In this document: positions 1 to 12,302 of the stretch, piece by piece | Layout: each line of letters starts with the position of its first letter | Numbering within the stretch: position 1 is the first letter of the stretch | From: Aphelenchoides besseyi | Lineage: Eukaryota; Nematoda; Chromadorea; Rhabditida; Aphelenchoididae | DNA: 64,000 nucleotides | Assembly: GCA_024699855.1 (NCBI GenBank) | Contig: JAMPIQ010000002.1 | Span: 9,300,001-9,364,000 of the forward strand | Direction of reading: 5' to 3' | Translations under genes and position numbers: made by a program | Notes under the pieces: model-generated | The model's input: the letters and a program-made list of their open reading frames with translations, nothing else | Databases searched by the model: none | What the model was told of the DNA's origin: nothing

Positions 1-446
1 GATATAGTCTTAATATATATGAGTTTTAGTTCTACATTCGACGTACAATGCGGGCTTAGGAAGCGAACTCTACATTTCTTGTCATCTCCTGTAGCATCAT
101 CAGTCGTTTATAACTGCCAATTTTACTCTTATGCACGTGTTATTTTGGCAGAAGTTGAACATCGTTAAAATAGTTGTCGTCGCATGTTGATCTGTTTGGG
201 TGTTTGCAAGTCTGCGTTGATGAGTTTATTTGAGAAGATTGTGAACGACAACTTTAAGGTACAATAAACTGAGTTTTCACATAACGAGTGGAATAAGTAC
301 GTAATGATAGAACAGTAACCCTTAGTGTTTGAGTGGATGGTACATAATGGGATCTTCGAATTGAGGAACGGTTGAACATAAACTAAAATAACCAGCTTCG
401 ATGTTATATTAAATTTGGCATTTGGTGTTTAAACGAGGAACGACGC
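1..446. other. Intergenic, downstream of the bZIP gene
   Basis: AT-rich sequence with no ORF that looks coding. It would hold the 3' UTR of the minus-strand bZIP gene. I see no RNA gene or repeat. Confidence 0.5.
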
Positions 447-1184
447 TTATTCGTATGCTGCTTTGGCGTTGTAGTTTTGAGCGTTAAATGTAAGAGGCAG
501 GTTGGAGTGAGTTGACGGAGCTGAAGATTGTTGGCGAATCGAATTCATCGCCATGCTGGTTCCATTTGGTAGTTGCGATTGTTGTTGATTTTGTAGTGTG
601 AAAAATGACAGATCACGACATGAAAGTTGACTTTGTAGTTGCTGGTTGATTGTTCGCAAGATGTTTATTTCGTTTTCCAACATTTTGATCTTGGCTGCGT
701 TGTCTGCTTCTCGTTTACGACGTGTATCCCGTGATTTCTGAGCCGACTGATTGTTCTTGCGTCGTCGTTCGAAATAAGCCTATTAAACACAATGAAGACA
801 TTAGTAGTTGTGTATCGTAGAGTTTACAAATGGAAAATAATCGTCGAAACTACTCACCGGAGTCTTCTTATCAGCTGGTACGGGATTCGGCTTCTTCTTA
901 GCTCGTATATGCGGTGATGGATTTGCCGAATTCGGTGATGTGGGAACGGCGGACGAAATGAATGGAAAGCCGCCAAGAGACATGGCGAGGTGATGTTGAA
1001 ACTGCGAAAAATTTGAATCGTTCATTTTGATCTAAAACGTTACACAACTTAATCACTACTGTAACTCAGTTCACAGGACACTTACATCGCAATCAGAAAA
1101 TGAATTCCCGAAGAAATTGGAACTGTTTTGACTCGCTGGGCTGTAGCCGGATGGACTTGTGTAGTCCAGAGCCGATTGCCACAT
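447..1184 (-). CDS. bZIP transcription factor, CES-2/PAR (HLF/DBP)-like
   Basis: Nuclear DNA-binding factor. Three minus-strand exons, 1184-1086, 1031-858 and 779-447, join in phase 0 at both junctions to give 201 aa, close to the size of C. elegans CES-2 (about 210 aa). The first two thirds are Ser/Asn/Pro-rich and probably an activation region. The basic region straddles the second intron: after PVPADKKTP comes AYFERRRKNNQSAQKSRDTR, with the N-x3-S/A-R core of bZIP basic regions, followed by leucine-zipper heptads from MLENEINILRTINQQL. The C-terminal tail is Gln/Ser/Thr-rich. I chose the ATG at 1184. It lies just after a TTCGCAG acceptor-like sequence, so either an upstream exon or spliced-leader addition is possible. 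Family assignment (PAR/CES-2 rather than C/EBP) rests on the YFERRRKNN motif. Confidence 0.85.
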
Positions 1185-3122
1185 CCTGCGAACTTGTAAT
1201 GATGACTGTTACTGAAATCACTAAAATTAAACGTAACAAGCCAACAACAAGTTTCAATTATCGATGCGAAATTACCGTATATGCGAAAAACAAAGTCTGA
1301 GACTTTTGATTTCTAATGAACATTAAAACTACTGTAAGAACTGACTAAAACAACCACAGGAAATAAGGTTGTTTTAAACGCCTTCAACAATACCCACATG
1401 TATGTTGTTTAAGAGTTTTCGAAGTTTGAGGATACGAAAACTACGATCTCACTGCTAATCCGCCCACTCTTGCATTCGATTAGCAAACCGCAGTAATGAC
1501 CACATGAAGAAAAGAGAGAATGATTAGCGGTGTCGGCAACGGTAAAAAACAGAACGTCTTCCGCTTGGCCGCCACCCACTGTGGTTCCGTTTCGTCTGCT
1601 AAAACCTTTGACCTGATTCCATGCGGCGATCTTTTAACTCTGCCGCTTTTCTGTCCTCAATACTCTCATTGCGTAACGAGGACTCGTCAAACCGCGTTAT
1701 GCCGCAGTTTTTTATTAACCACGCCGTTCAAGTGGACAATGGGCGGTATTGGTGATGAACGACTTTGTGCTTATTTACGGGGATGTTTGCTGTAGAAGCA
1801 AACGAAACCGCAGTCTTTTAGTGGAAACTCAAATCTCATCGATCAGTCGAAAGGAAATGGATTGGTGCCAGGATAAATAACCAAAACGGTAGTTGGCCGC
1901 CTCCCACCTGGCCACCAATCGATCAGCAATATCCAATTGCGTTAACGAGGTTCAAGTTCTCGAGGATGTCCAGCGTATTGTAACGCTGATTGTTTTGAAT
2001 TGCAATGGAAATTAACGTTCACTTGACGAACATCCTAATAAACTTACTTTACTCTGGATCATTGCACGTTATTCCTTTTTGCGTAGGCATTTGCTACGAG
2101 ACTTAAAATCTCCATAAATGTCGAAACAAAATGGCCTACGCAACAGGACTTTTACGTGTTTAGTCAAAATACTAGACTAGAGATTATTGAATAGTGAAGA
2201 GTCGAGTAATGAAACCGATTGCACGGTTGAAAACTGCATCCATCGAAATAGGTTTTAGGCCTCACGTTCATCGCACTTTGTTTGTTCATCTGAGCCAATT
2301 GTTCATCGAGATGAGGTGTGAATCCGAAACAGCAAGCAAAAGGTTATAAACAACAATGCGAATCGTGTATTCTCTAATGGCTAGTTTCGCAATTCATCGG
2401 ATAATGAATTCTTTTGATCTGCGTACAGAAACGAACAATCGAGAGCTCAAGTCATGAGATCGCACTTTTAAAACGTGGACCACTCGCACGTTTACGGAAG
2501 ACAAGATCGGGAGTAAGAAATGGAGTGTCAATCCATTGATGCGCGTGTTTACCTTCTTCCGACAAACACGACACCTTCCGCTCAACGAACTCCCGACGGC
2601 CGAATCGTTTTGTATGCAATTTGCGTCTTTCTTTGTTCGATCGATTGGCGCCGTTGAGTGGTACGTTGATAGAAAGTATGCGCTGAGCATGTTTACACGT
2701 TACTCTACGGCAAACGGTTTGCATTGCTTTTCGTCCACTTCCACTATGATTTCAACTGAAAACAAACAGAAACTCGAGTCTATGAATACACTAACAACTG
2801 GTGATCTTCATGAAAAAAATCTTTTGGCGATTTATGACAAACACAGTAAAGCTGAGGACCATATTCTCGTGATAAATCTCTACTTAATTTGTTCATTAAT
2901 TATCTGTCTAATTTATACTGAGATGTCAAACGCCAAGCACATATTAGTATTAACGATTTGTGCTTCTTTATTGGTTGCTCAAATTGAAGTTTGGCAAATG
3001 TTAGTCATTTACAGCAATTGCATATGAAACTATCGAGTTGTAATTGCATGGTCGTTATGACGACGACGCCGCTGGTCAGAAGGAAATCGACGACCAGCGG
3101 TCAGAGTTGGCCTTAACGTACG
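1185..3122. other. Intergenic
   Basis: About 1.9 kb between divergent bZIP and MKS1 genes. A 163-codon plus ORF (2536-3027) and overlapping minus ORFs exist. None has recognisable domains, and the plus ORF does not join MKS1 in frame. I treat the stretch as non-coding, probably holding both promoters. Confidence 0.4.
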
Positions 3123-5221
3123 ATGACGAGCGAAGACGGTTCAAGCGTTTACTTGTTTTCGGGAAATGTTCGACATCTCAAAATTTGGTGGGTTCCATTG
3201 AGTTAATAGACAGAACGAACGAAATTACAGGATCGAACTCACGTATGTTGGTACAGCTTTTGGAGACTTGCCAAGTTTCGAGCAGTTTGCCGAACGTTTA
3301 GCAGATCGCAATCAACGAGCTTTAGGTCAATTTGCAACGAACAGTGAGCGTAAACCGAGTGAACGTTTGGTTGTTAAGTGGCAGCAGAAGATTGAAAAGC
3401 CATCTGTTAAATGACCAACTGTGATATAGAAATAACAACTCGTTTTAGAGCCCGTTCATAACAGTTAGCCAATCAAGAGCGGTAGATCAAGGCGTTAATA
3501 ACGATAATGAAATAGAAGAGAATCCAAACGAAAAAACTCCACCACCTTCTGATCCTCGACCTTCAAGCCATGACATTGAAGAAACAACTCAACAGTCTTT
3601 TACTCAAGAGTTCGAATTCCAACCGCAACCTTCGATTCATGAAATCAACTCTTCGTAAGTCAATTAATGCTAAACAATAACAATCAAATTTTTAGACGTA
3701 GCCGGTTGTTCACGTATACTGCAACTGATTTAGAGGTTTGTGGTTAAAGCATTAAATTCGTGAGTTGTTATTGTAGTCAAATGCCGATGAGCAAAAAACG
3801 TCCGTAAATACGTCGGGGATATTTCGGCCTCATAAGGTAGCTCCATTAAGGTAAACAAGTGTTTAGTAAATAGCTGACCTGATATTGTCTAGCAATGCAA
3901 TTATTCGTCATCCAGTACGTGAAAAACCAACAGTTGAACAACAACAGAAACAACGTCAATTAGCAATTTCGTGTCAACGAATGCAAATTGTTGGTTATTT
4001 TGGTGGGTGGAATAAGCCTTACGATTCAACCAGCGAAGTGGTACTTTGCACGATTCAACTTTTGGGTCAACGATTGCTGACTGTTCGGCCGGATTTCGGA
4101 AAACATCACGTCGATACACGTACCGGTCATTATGAGTTTCGAATTTGGATTGAACAGTTTCCGCATTTCGATTCAATACCTCCTATGATTTCTGACGAAT
4201 CGGAAAAAATGGACGATCAATCTTCCGTTCGCAATAGTATTCATGAAGATCAATTCAAAGTCGAATTACCAGATAAAGGAACCGTTCTTCTGGACTATCT
4301 AATTGTTATCGGTTTGGATTTGAAGCAGAGAAACCAGTCATTAGAATGAAATTTCAGAAGATGCAATTGATTTTCCGCATGATTGTTTGTGTGTTGAATA
4401 CGAAGTTGAATTGCCACCGAATATGATTCCAGTTTTCGAAGATCAATGTCGTGGTCGAACACAATTGTGCGCTACGGAATCTCATGAACAGGTAAGGTCA
4501 AATGATTCGTTTAAATAATAGTTGCGGATCTTAGCTGGATGTTGCACGTTTTTCATTTCCTATTGAGCTGGCGTTGAAATACAATTTAAATTACCAGCTG
4601 GGTAGCGATGTTCATGCATTTCGATGGCCTCGACTTTTGTTTCGAGTTCTCGCTGAAGATCAGTGGTCGCGTTATTATGTCGACGGTTATGGATCGGTTT
4701 CACTGCCAAGCGTACCGTCTGCGAAACAAAAGTTGACAGTTGAATGTTGGCGTCCCATCAATCCATACAGTAATCTAGCTCGTTTAAAAGAACAATTCAT
4801 TGGTCAGTCGATCGATTTGATGGCAACCGATTCTAGTACCATGAAAACCGGTTTTAGTGAAACGGTAAGTTGATTCGAATGCGTGATATGGAAATAATCT
4901 TAATCGTAAGGGACGAATTTTCTCAAAAATCGGAATCGTTACGGAAGGCAGTGGCAGAGTTACATTGACTGTAGATTGCATTCGTCAAAGTCGATATTAC
5001 ATCTCCCAAGATGTGTTGCGAACTCTACGTTACGGTCATTTCATTAACAGTATCGGGTAATTTGTTGGGTATGTACGACGAACAATCTCGATTTCAGTTT
5101 GAACTCGAATCTTTACTGGAGGATCACAAAGGTCTTGATGCAATTCGAAGAAGCGAAACGACAACTCGTTCGTCTCCGCAAACAACCACTTCCACAGACT
5201 CCGACTTTTAATGGAAACTAA
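3123..5221 (+). CDS. mks-1: MKS1, B9-domain ciliary transition-zone protein
   Basis: MKS1 is part of the MKS module at the ciliary transition zone that gates membrane-protein entry. Ten exons join without a frame break: 3123-3187, 3231-3405, 3449-3654, 3696-3735, 3777-3850, 3893-4311, 4358-4491, 4535-4864, 4911-5056, 5098-5221. They encode 570 aa (human MKS1 is 559 aa). Landmarks follow the human protein in order: an N-terminal VYLFSGNVRHLKI stretch, then RLFTYTATDLE, VLCTIQLLGQRLLTVRPDF, the B9 start DCLCVEYEVELPP, the B9 core VEGYG-like YYVDGYGSVSLPSVP followed by ECWRP, and a basic C-terminal tail. The start was chosen because MTSEDGSSVYL aligns with the vertebrate N-terminus. An AATAAA signal follows at about 5272. 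The last junction (a 41-nt intron inside 5057-5097) is the least certain; reading through it would give a different tail. Confidence 0.9.
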
Positions 5222-5595
5222 AAATCCAGATCGTTTGCTTATGTTCGCTGAGTTGTTTGCTTCAAATTCAGAAATAAAAAGTTTGGAATTCCGATGTTAA
5301 TTTCGACAACGGTTTTCAGTTGCTTGTCGAAGTTTAAGTGAAAAGTTGATCGCTCGGTCGGCATCGAGGCAAAAGCTTGTTGTTTGCACAATCCGCGTAA
5401 AAGCTTAAACTTTAAGACATAAACCGTTCGTTCTGTTCGAGTTGCGCGATTTAGACTTTGCATCGGGCAACAACACACACGAGTTGTTTGCGGATTTTGA
5501 TTGAGTTTCCAGAAATTTAAATCGCTCCGGCAGTTTTTGTCAATATAAAAGCGAAGCGTAATAGCGAAGCAAATCGACTGGTGAACTCGCTTGTT
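5222..5595. other. Intergenic and promoter region
   Basis: This holds the MKS1 3' end and the promoter of the Gly/Tyr-rich gene. A 79-codon minus ORF (5239-5478) has no recognisable features and is not called. Confidence 0.4.
5544..5550 (+). promoter_or_regulatory. TATA box of the Gly/Tyr-rich secreted gene
   Basis: TATAAAA lies 46 nt upstream of the ATG at 5596. This is a normal position for a core promoter with a very short 5' UTR. Confidence 0.6.
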
Positions 5596-6199
5596 ATGTG
5601 GAAACTGTAAGTGCGAGTTCCTACTTTAGCTTTAACCCACTACTTAGATTAATATTGATTTTCGTTAGTTCTGTGGTTGGCCAATACAACAACGGCTACG
5701 GCCAATCGGCATACGGACAACAGGGACAATCGAGCTATGGATCCAGTAGTCCTTACGGAAGCAGCTACAACAATCCGTACGGAAACAGTTACAATCCCAA
5801 CTGTAATTATCAACAAGGTATACGAACATTTAGATTTTTGTATTTTGGTAGAAGACATTTTAAAGCAACCCTATAAAACACTTATGGCCATAGATTATGA
5901 AATAAGTATATACCGATAGTTTCGTTTTAACATTTAAATCCATAGAGATAAAACAAACTTTTATCTTATAAAGTTGATTTGTGTAATCTTGATATTTTAT
6001 AGGCGGGCAATATGGCTACGGTCAATCGGCATACGGACAACCTGGACAATCGTCGTACGGAAGTCAATCGGCTTATGGTCAATCAGCCTATGGTCAGTCA
6101 GCGTACGGTCAATTGGATTCAGGATACAATTATGGAAACACTCGTTACGGTCGTTCAATCAATCAGTTGGCTCCTCCCAATGCTCCTTTTCCTCAATAA
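5596..6199 (+). CDS. Small secreted Gly/Tyr/Ser/Gln-rich protein
   Basis: Three exons (5596-5606, 5648-5817, 6003-6199) encode 125 aa. The first exon is only 11 nt (ATG TGG AAA CT). Splicing creates the signal peptide [15 protein letters not shown], cut before QYNNGYG. The mature protein is low-complexity, made of imperfect [14 protein letters not shown] and YGNSYN units, and ends [14 protein letters not shown]. Such proteins are typical of nematode cuticle, eggshell or secreted matrix, but composition alone does not prove a role. It resembles the larger Gly/Tyr-rich genes at 48.9-52.5 kb in composition but lacks their Cys domain and CVCCAPK tail. An AATAAA lies near 6422. The start is chosen over the unspliced reading because only the spliced form gives a clean signal peptide. 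Confidence 0.7.
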
Positions 6200-6796
6200 G
6201 CAAAAAGCATTTGAAATTTTTGAATGATTGGTGTTAGTATGCTTTTAATGAAGTTACCTCGTTTTGAGCGAATAAATGGCGGTGCAGCTACAACAAACGT
6301 TAATGGTTTCGAGTGATTTGAAAATGATTGAAATCGATGGGAAATTGAAACAACGAGATCAGAGAGATGTTTGTAACGGTCGTTGTTTTGGTTGACCTTC
6401 AAAGTTTTCATCACAATCGGTTTGTAATAAAAACCCTACTAAGAAAGTGGAGCGGTTAGTTGAAGGACGAACCTTCTCGAGGTGGTGTGATTAGAAATAT
6501 CGGAGAAATGATTCGTGTTTGATTGGGAAAAACGCGTGTGTTTGTTGGACAAAACGAAAAGAACAAGAAACTTCCGCTGCTGACAAAAAACCTTGGCAGC
6601 AGATGGCCGATCAGCAGAAGGAAGAAGCTTGATATTAAGTGGTGGCATTTGCTGTCTTCGACGTTTCAAAAGCCTTTCAAATTCAACCTCTTGTTTTCTT
6701 CCGCTTTTTCTGGCAAATTGATATGTGGTCTCGTGGAATTGACGTGCCAATTTCTGAACATTTTAAACGTGCTCTTCGTATTTGATAGTGCATTCA
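6200..6796. other. Intergenic
   Basis: Overlapping ORFs on both strands (plus 6523-7014, minus 6439-6750) have no domain or codon signal I trust. It holds the 3' UTR of the preceding gene and the promoter of the deiodinase. Confidence 0.4.
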
Positions 6797-8023
6797 ATGC
6801 GCGATATACCTGTGGGTCCGGCAGGCTTGATCAGGCGCCTATTCACCGAAATCGAACCATGGCATCTGAATGTCACGGCCGCTACTCTGGTAATAGCTTT
6901 TATTTGCCATCAGATTGCAACGATGTTCCGACGAAAACAACCAACACATCCCTCGAAAACTGTTCAGGAGCTGATTGCACTGGAAAAAGAACGAAATGCA
7001 CGACAATCCATTAGTACTGTGGCGAAACGTGAATTTGTTGACAAACAAGTATTAATGTCGACAGTCCTCATTAGACATTCTTATTCTTTAGGTGGGTTCT
7101 GATCTCGATGTTGTTGATTCGAACGAAGATTACCATCACGCTCGGGAGATTCGTTACATTCCAATGGAATTCAGTGAAACCGAAATGTTGAAACGAAGTC
7201 AGAAGTTTTACGAGTAAGTTTGAAGAGTGTTGTAAAAAGCACCAACAAGTTTTCAGATTGATGAAAATGAGGAGAAGTGTTAGAGTGTTTTCTGACCGCG
7301 AAGTTCCATTGAAGTTGATTCAGAATCTTGTAAAAACGGCAGGTATTTTTATACTGTTTTCATACAAACAATTTCTCTTTTTATGAAAATATCTAGAAAC
7401 ATCTACAGTGTATTCATAGTGTATATTCGATTTAAGGAACTGCACCAAGTGGTTGTAATCTTCAGCCCTGGACGTTTTGTGTTGTTCACAACGCGGCAAT
7501 CAAACGACGATTACGTGAAATAGTTGAGGACGAAGAACAAGTCAACTATACGCGTCGTATGGGAGCAAAGTGGGTTTTGGATGTTTCGCAATTGAACGTG
7601 AATTGGAACAAGCCATACATCACAGGTACAATGTTTTCGGATAACAACAATACCCGAGTTATTTTAGAAGCCCCTTATTTAATTGTGGTTATGAAACATG
7701 TTGGTTGACGGATAATCGAATCAGTTCTGTATAGTCTTTTTTAGATATACCAAGTGAAACCGAATGGCGAACGACAAGCAACATATTACAATGAAATTAG
7801 CACGAGCATCAGCACCGGTCTACTGTTGGCTGCGATTCAGAACGCTGGCCTTTGCACGGTCGTTACAACTCCTCTAAATGCTGGTGGAAGGATCAGAGAA
7901 CTGTTGCAACGACCGGACAACGAAAAAGCGATGCTACTTCTTCCGCTTGGGTATTGTGCAGAGGAAACTTATATTCCAGATCTTCAACGTCGCCGTTTAG
8001 AAGAAATTATTCGCTTATATTGA
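6797..8023 (+). CDS. Iodotyrosine deiodinase-type nitroreductase-fold flavoprotein
   Basis: FMN-dependent reductive dehalogenase family (mammalian IYD, C. elegans SUP-18). Six exons keep frame: 6797-7048, 7092-7213, 7257-7342, 7437-7625, 7668-7699, 7745-8023, giving 319 aa. An N-terminal hydrophobic segment (LNVTAATLVIAFICHQIATM) is a membrane anchor, as in IYD. The catalytic domain shows KRSQKFYELMKMRRSVR, with the RRSVR FMN-phosphate-binding motif, then TAPSGCNLQPWTF, the substrate-lid region EIVEDEEQVNYTRRMG with the Glu/Tyr pair expected to hold iodotyrosine, YYNEISTSI, and VVTTPLNAGGRIRELLQRP. In C. elegans the homologue modulates a two-pore K+ channel complex, so substrate and role here are inferred. 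AATAAA lies at 8132. Confidence 0.93.
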
Positions 8024-8618
8024 CTTCTGAAACATTCCATTGATCTCGTTGTTTTCAATCTATCTTCGTCTTTCATTACTTCTTCTTGTTTCGTTATTTG
8101 AATGGCGATGTTGTCTGAGTACTTTAAAGTCAATAAACATCCGATTGTAATCATGATTGTTTGAAATTCCGTATCGATTCTAGGTCCTTTAAAAGGGTCG
8201 TAAATGACGAGAAAAATGAGTTGTGAATAAATTAAAGTCCGTGTATTTTGATTTTCGATTTGTTTCTCACCGTTTAATCCACAAACTGAAGGTTGTTATA
8301 ACTATAAGATCGGGAGCGAGAGATCAAGTTGTTTTGCGGATGAACACGATCGAATGGCGCTTTAGAACTGCAAATCGTAGTTTACTTTTCGATTGCGCAG
8401 TTTCGTACTTATGAGCGGTGATCGTTAGTGTTACTACTCCGGGAAAGTTCTTGCACGATGATTCGATAGTTTGCTATTCTTTAGAGGTTCTATTGTATAA
8501 AAGTAGCCCTCAACGTTCTTTGTGAATACTCATTTATTCATTGAACTTTAGAAGAGCTGTTGATTCATCGACCATTGAAAGTATTTCGTCTCCCAAACGA
8601 CAAATCATTTTTCTTCAG
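8024..8618. other. Intergenic with promoter of the DUF229 gene
   Basis: Contains the deiodinase poly(A) signal at 8132 and the TATA box at 8496. No coding sequence seen; the short plus ORF at 8223-8414 is unsupported. Confidence 0.4.
8496..8502 (+). promoter_or_regulatory. TATA box of the DUF229 gene
   Basis: TATAAAA about 120 nt upstream of the ATG at 8619. A strong acceptor-like TTTTTCTTCAG directly abuts that ATG, so the 5' UTR may be spliced or trans-spliced. Confidence 0.45.
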
Positions 8619-11061
8619 ATGCTCCTAAACAACGAAAAGAAGCCTTCCGTCCGTCAAATGCTTCGATTTCGTTTAATTTCGTCTGTAAGTTTTTGTCTCA
8701 ATCTCCACTTGACGTTTCGTTTAGAAGAACACACTTTTCGGAATCATTGTTTTTGGCTGCTGTTTGATGTTTTTGATGTTAAATTCTGAGAAAAGTGTGA
8801 AAATTAAGCCGATCATGGGAATGTCCGTAGTTCTGCCCACAGATTCAAGTCTTCTAGAAAACGACTGTCGAATACCGTATTTGAAAATCCGTGATTCGGA
8901 AATAGACGAAGCAGCTGCAGGTTTGCCTTTTGGGCCGATCAGTTGTACGAAACAGACACGAAACTTGGCGTACTTGACCGAAGATCACAATCTTCTCATT
9001 CAACGAGATCTCGATACCAAATGGGATGTCAATGGAAATTCATTTTAGTAAGCAGATTCGCGGCTTGAAGAGATGATTGCATGTTTAGTTGCAACGTTTC
9101 TGCACTCAAAGGAGGATTGAAACCCAAAGTTGGATCGTTCAGAATCGAGCCGCTGAACATCACTCTTCGACTGGGCAATCAACGTCAAATTCCCGTTGAT
9201 CAATTTGTGGTTCATTGCTACAATGAAACTGATAATCAGGTGATCTACACGCGCGCTTTTGCTGGATTTGCCAATGCACAGGTTATCTTCTGAGTTGTTT
9301 AATTGTACAAATTGAATTTTAGAAACAAAAAGAAAAGGCTCCAGCAGCTACACCAACGAATCCGTCTCTTATTGTTCTTGTTCTCGATTCTGTAGCACAC
9401 AACCACTTCAAAAGACACGCTCCAAAATCGTACGATTACATGAAACAACTGGATTTCGTTTTTTTGAATGCTTACAACAAAGTTAGTGATAACACCGGCG
9501 TGAACCTTTTTCCTGTAAGTAGTGCTTTTAATTTCTAAGCCGCGAATAGGTGTTAGCTGGTCGTAGTACAGAATCGAAAGTTGGCGGAAATGGAGAAGAA
9601 CTCGTGACAAAAATCCCTGTAGAAGCGGAATCAATCGAGTTTTTGTGGGACATAATGAAAAGTAGGTGAATGAATACTCCATTATCGCTTGTTATTGTGT
9701 TTATTAGAAAAGGATTGCATTACAATGTTTAATGACGATATCATGGCTGCTGGACGTGGCCTATTTGCCTATCACAATCACTATGGTTTTCGGATACCGC
9801 CAACTAACTACTTCTTTCGTCCATTCTCGTTGTTTAATGTCAAGCACGAAGTTAAACCGAAACAAGGACAATGTAATATTCATGGACAGGTAAATTAAAA
9901 GTTTCAAAATTGTTTCCTCATACATTCTAGTCGTTGGTTGATCAGCACTTGGGATTCTTTGAACGTTTCACTAGAGTGTTTAAAGATCGATGTCATTTCA
10001 GTCTGAATTTTCTACCAACAGCAACTCACGATCGATCTGATCAATTGGAAGTAGAAGACGTAGCAATTCGGTAGTTGAGATTGAGGACTATCGTAATGCG
10101 TTTGTATTCAGTTCTGTTCTGGAAAAGTTCTATGCTCTTGGAGTAATGAAAAACAGCGTAATTGCGATTATGGGAGATCATGGCAATAGAATTGGTTCTA
10201 TTCAATACACTTATACAGGTCGTGTGGAAGAACGAATGCCACTTTTTTCACTTTATTTACCGTCTCAATTAAGAAATCAATATCCGTATTATTATACGAA
10301 TCTTCTTTACAACAGCAACAGGCAAGTAATATGTTCTCTCTCTTCCAACTTAAGAATTTTCGACTTACAAGCAACTACGACATCTACAGAACACTTCGGA
10401 CAATCGCTCTAATGGGCGGAAAACCACAGAGTTGGCGAGTTTGTTGTTGTCTTATAATCGATGATGATTTAGAACAACAAATTAACTACCGAGGTTATAG
10501 TTTGTTGACCGAACGAGTTCCTTCAACCCGAAGTTGCGAAGAAGCTGGTATTCCAGAGAATTTCTGCGTGTGTCTCGAACAAAAACCACTCCCCAAATTT
10601 AAGCGGTAAGCTTGTGAGCTTATACTTGTAGCTAACATCTGTTAAGTGGAGATGAGAAATATGTACAAATTGAAACGTTTCTGCGGGAAACATTCCTTGC
10701 GAATACTCAATCGTGTGTTTTGGGCAACAGTTTGATCGTGATGGACGATGAAATACGATCGCTAGCTATTAATCCAATGGTTCGTCAAGGTTGGCGCGAT
10801 ATGAGTCCGAAAAAACTACAATACAACTCATACATCGAAGTGAATTATCACGACTTACGATTTCACGTGACCTCCATTTTCAATGATCGTTTACGTTTGT
10901 ACGTTCGTCTTAGCCACTATTTGAAAAACGACACTCTTTTGCTACCCGATTCCCCACTAGTCATTGGAAAACTAAAGATGAACGGAGATGAGCAACATGA
11001 ATCAGTCCAACCGATCAATCTTGACAACTATTGTGCCAAAAACTTTAACAGTTCAATGTAA
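8619..11061 (+). CDS. DUF229 family alkaline-phosphatase-superfamily membrane protein
   Basis: Nematode-expanded DUF229 proteins share the sulfatase/alkaline-phosphatase fold; substrates are unknown. Ten exons: 8619-8684, 8725-9047, 9089-9281, 9323-9514, 9550-9661, 9708-9889, 9931-10050, 10080-10325, 10355-10605, 10647-11061 (699 aa). A type II signal anchor (TLFGIIVFGCCLMFLMLN) follows a short cytoplasmic tail. Fold landmarks: PSLIVLVLDSVAHNHFKR (metal-binding Asp), LAGRSTESKVGG, the late metal site IAIMGDHGNR, RVEERMPLFSLYLP and the Cys-rich tail SCEEAGIPENFCVC. Two predicted introns (10051-10079, 10326-10354) are only 29 nt each. Small frameshifts, or a GC-AG intron of about 50 nt at the second, are alternatives. 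An AATAAA follows at about 11079. Confidence 0.88.
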
Positions 11062-12302
11062 TAGTACTGTGTGAGAACAATAAACGGGTACATCGGTTAA
11101 GAAGATTGTTGGGGTGCAAATTCACGCGCACTTTTTCGCAACAAAGTTTGCGTGTCAGAAAGTACATTCGTTTAGTTTGAACGTAAACGCGTCTTGAATC
11201 AAACCGGAACGTTATTTCGATCGACAAGTTCACTTAAACACGCAATGAAATGAGCAGTGAGTTGACGTTTCCAACTCGAAACACCACGTTCGCATCCTCT
11301 TTGCTCTCTTTTTTTGTGTACTTGGATTTTCGATGACTGCTTCTTTCCGAGAGTTCAAATGCACGAATGTTCACCGTCCAAATGTCACGCGCCATAAACA
11401 CAAAGTCCAAGAGTACGTTCACGTGAATTCAAGTTGCTGCACATTGTGTAAACACATACGTAAACTGGCATCGACAGTTTTCTCATCTGCGCTCTGTTGT
11501 GTAGACCTCAATGTCTGTACTTTTCCGAGGGACTCAAATCAACTGAATGCTTTTACGATCATAAAATCGATCTGCGGCTTTTGCACGATAGTTAATGGGA
11601 TTGACGTTTGAAAATAGAGAAAGCCAAGCTATTCGAATATACGACTAACACCTCGAGAGTTTACCATCGAACTGCCTATTCAGAAATTGTAGTTTAACGT
11701 CAACAAATTAACTCGGTTCGAACGAAAGTGGCGTTTTCGATGTGAAATGTTAGCGATGTTCGTTTGGCAGATGGTTGCACAGGAATAGGTTTCTGAAATT
11801 TGATTTCACTCGGATTTCAATTTAATTAAAAAAGATTGGGATACCAAGGAAAAGGTGAAAGGACTTGGCTTTGATGTTGTTTTGTGTGTTTGCGCCCGTT
11901 TTTTCCACTTCCCATCGAGCGACACACCGCTGCGCTTTTGCGGACTTTGTTACTCGCCTTCGGAGACAAAACGTGGAAAGTTACTGACTGAGGCAAAGGT
12001 GGTTCCAGGCTAACAAAATCCATTTTTATTATTGAAATTTGCTTGTTCTCATGACTTTTGCCTACTCATTAGTTTTCACTTTTATCTTTCACCGCATCGA
12101 CGGTTGACGAGTGCATGGTCGGAGAGTGTCATTTAATCATTGGGGCGTTCGTACTTTTAGACGCGGAGGTCCGTTTTTTCGTCTTTGTCTTATCATTCGC
12201 AATTTCGACGACACGCAATCGAAGCGCGACTTCTTGTCGCTTTCGCTCTGTTTTGCGTGATTTCTTTTATTAATATTTGGGGATGTTTTAGAGCCGCTCG
12301 TG
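11062..12302. other. Intergenic
   Basis: About 1.2 kb upstream of the nuclear receptor. Scattered short ORFs on both strands without family features. No repeat or RNA gene recognised. Confidence 0.4.

Noticed and set aside
2536..3027. 163-codon plus ORF upstream of MKS1
   Set aside because: No recognisable domain, not joinable in frame to MKS1. The MKS1 N-terminus is fully explained by the exon starting at 3123.
10441..10474. Additional 34-nt intron in the DUF229 gene
   Set aside because: It has GT...TTTAG ends, but removing it breaks the frame, whereas reading through is open and continues into the conserved YRGYSLL segment.
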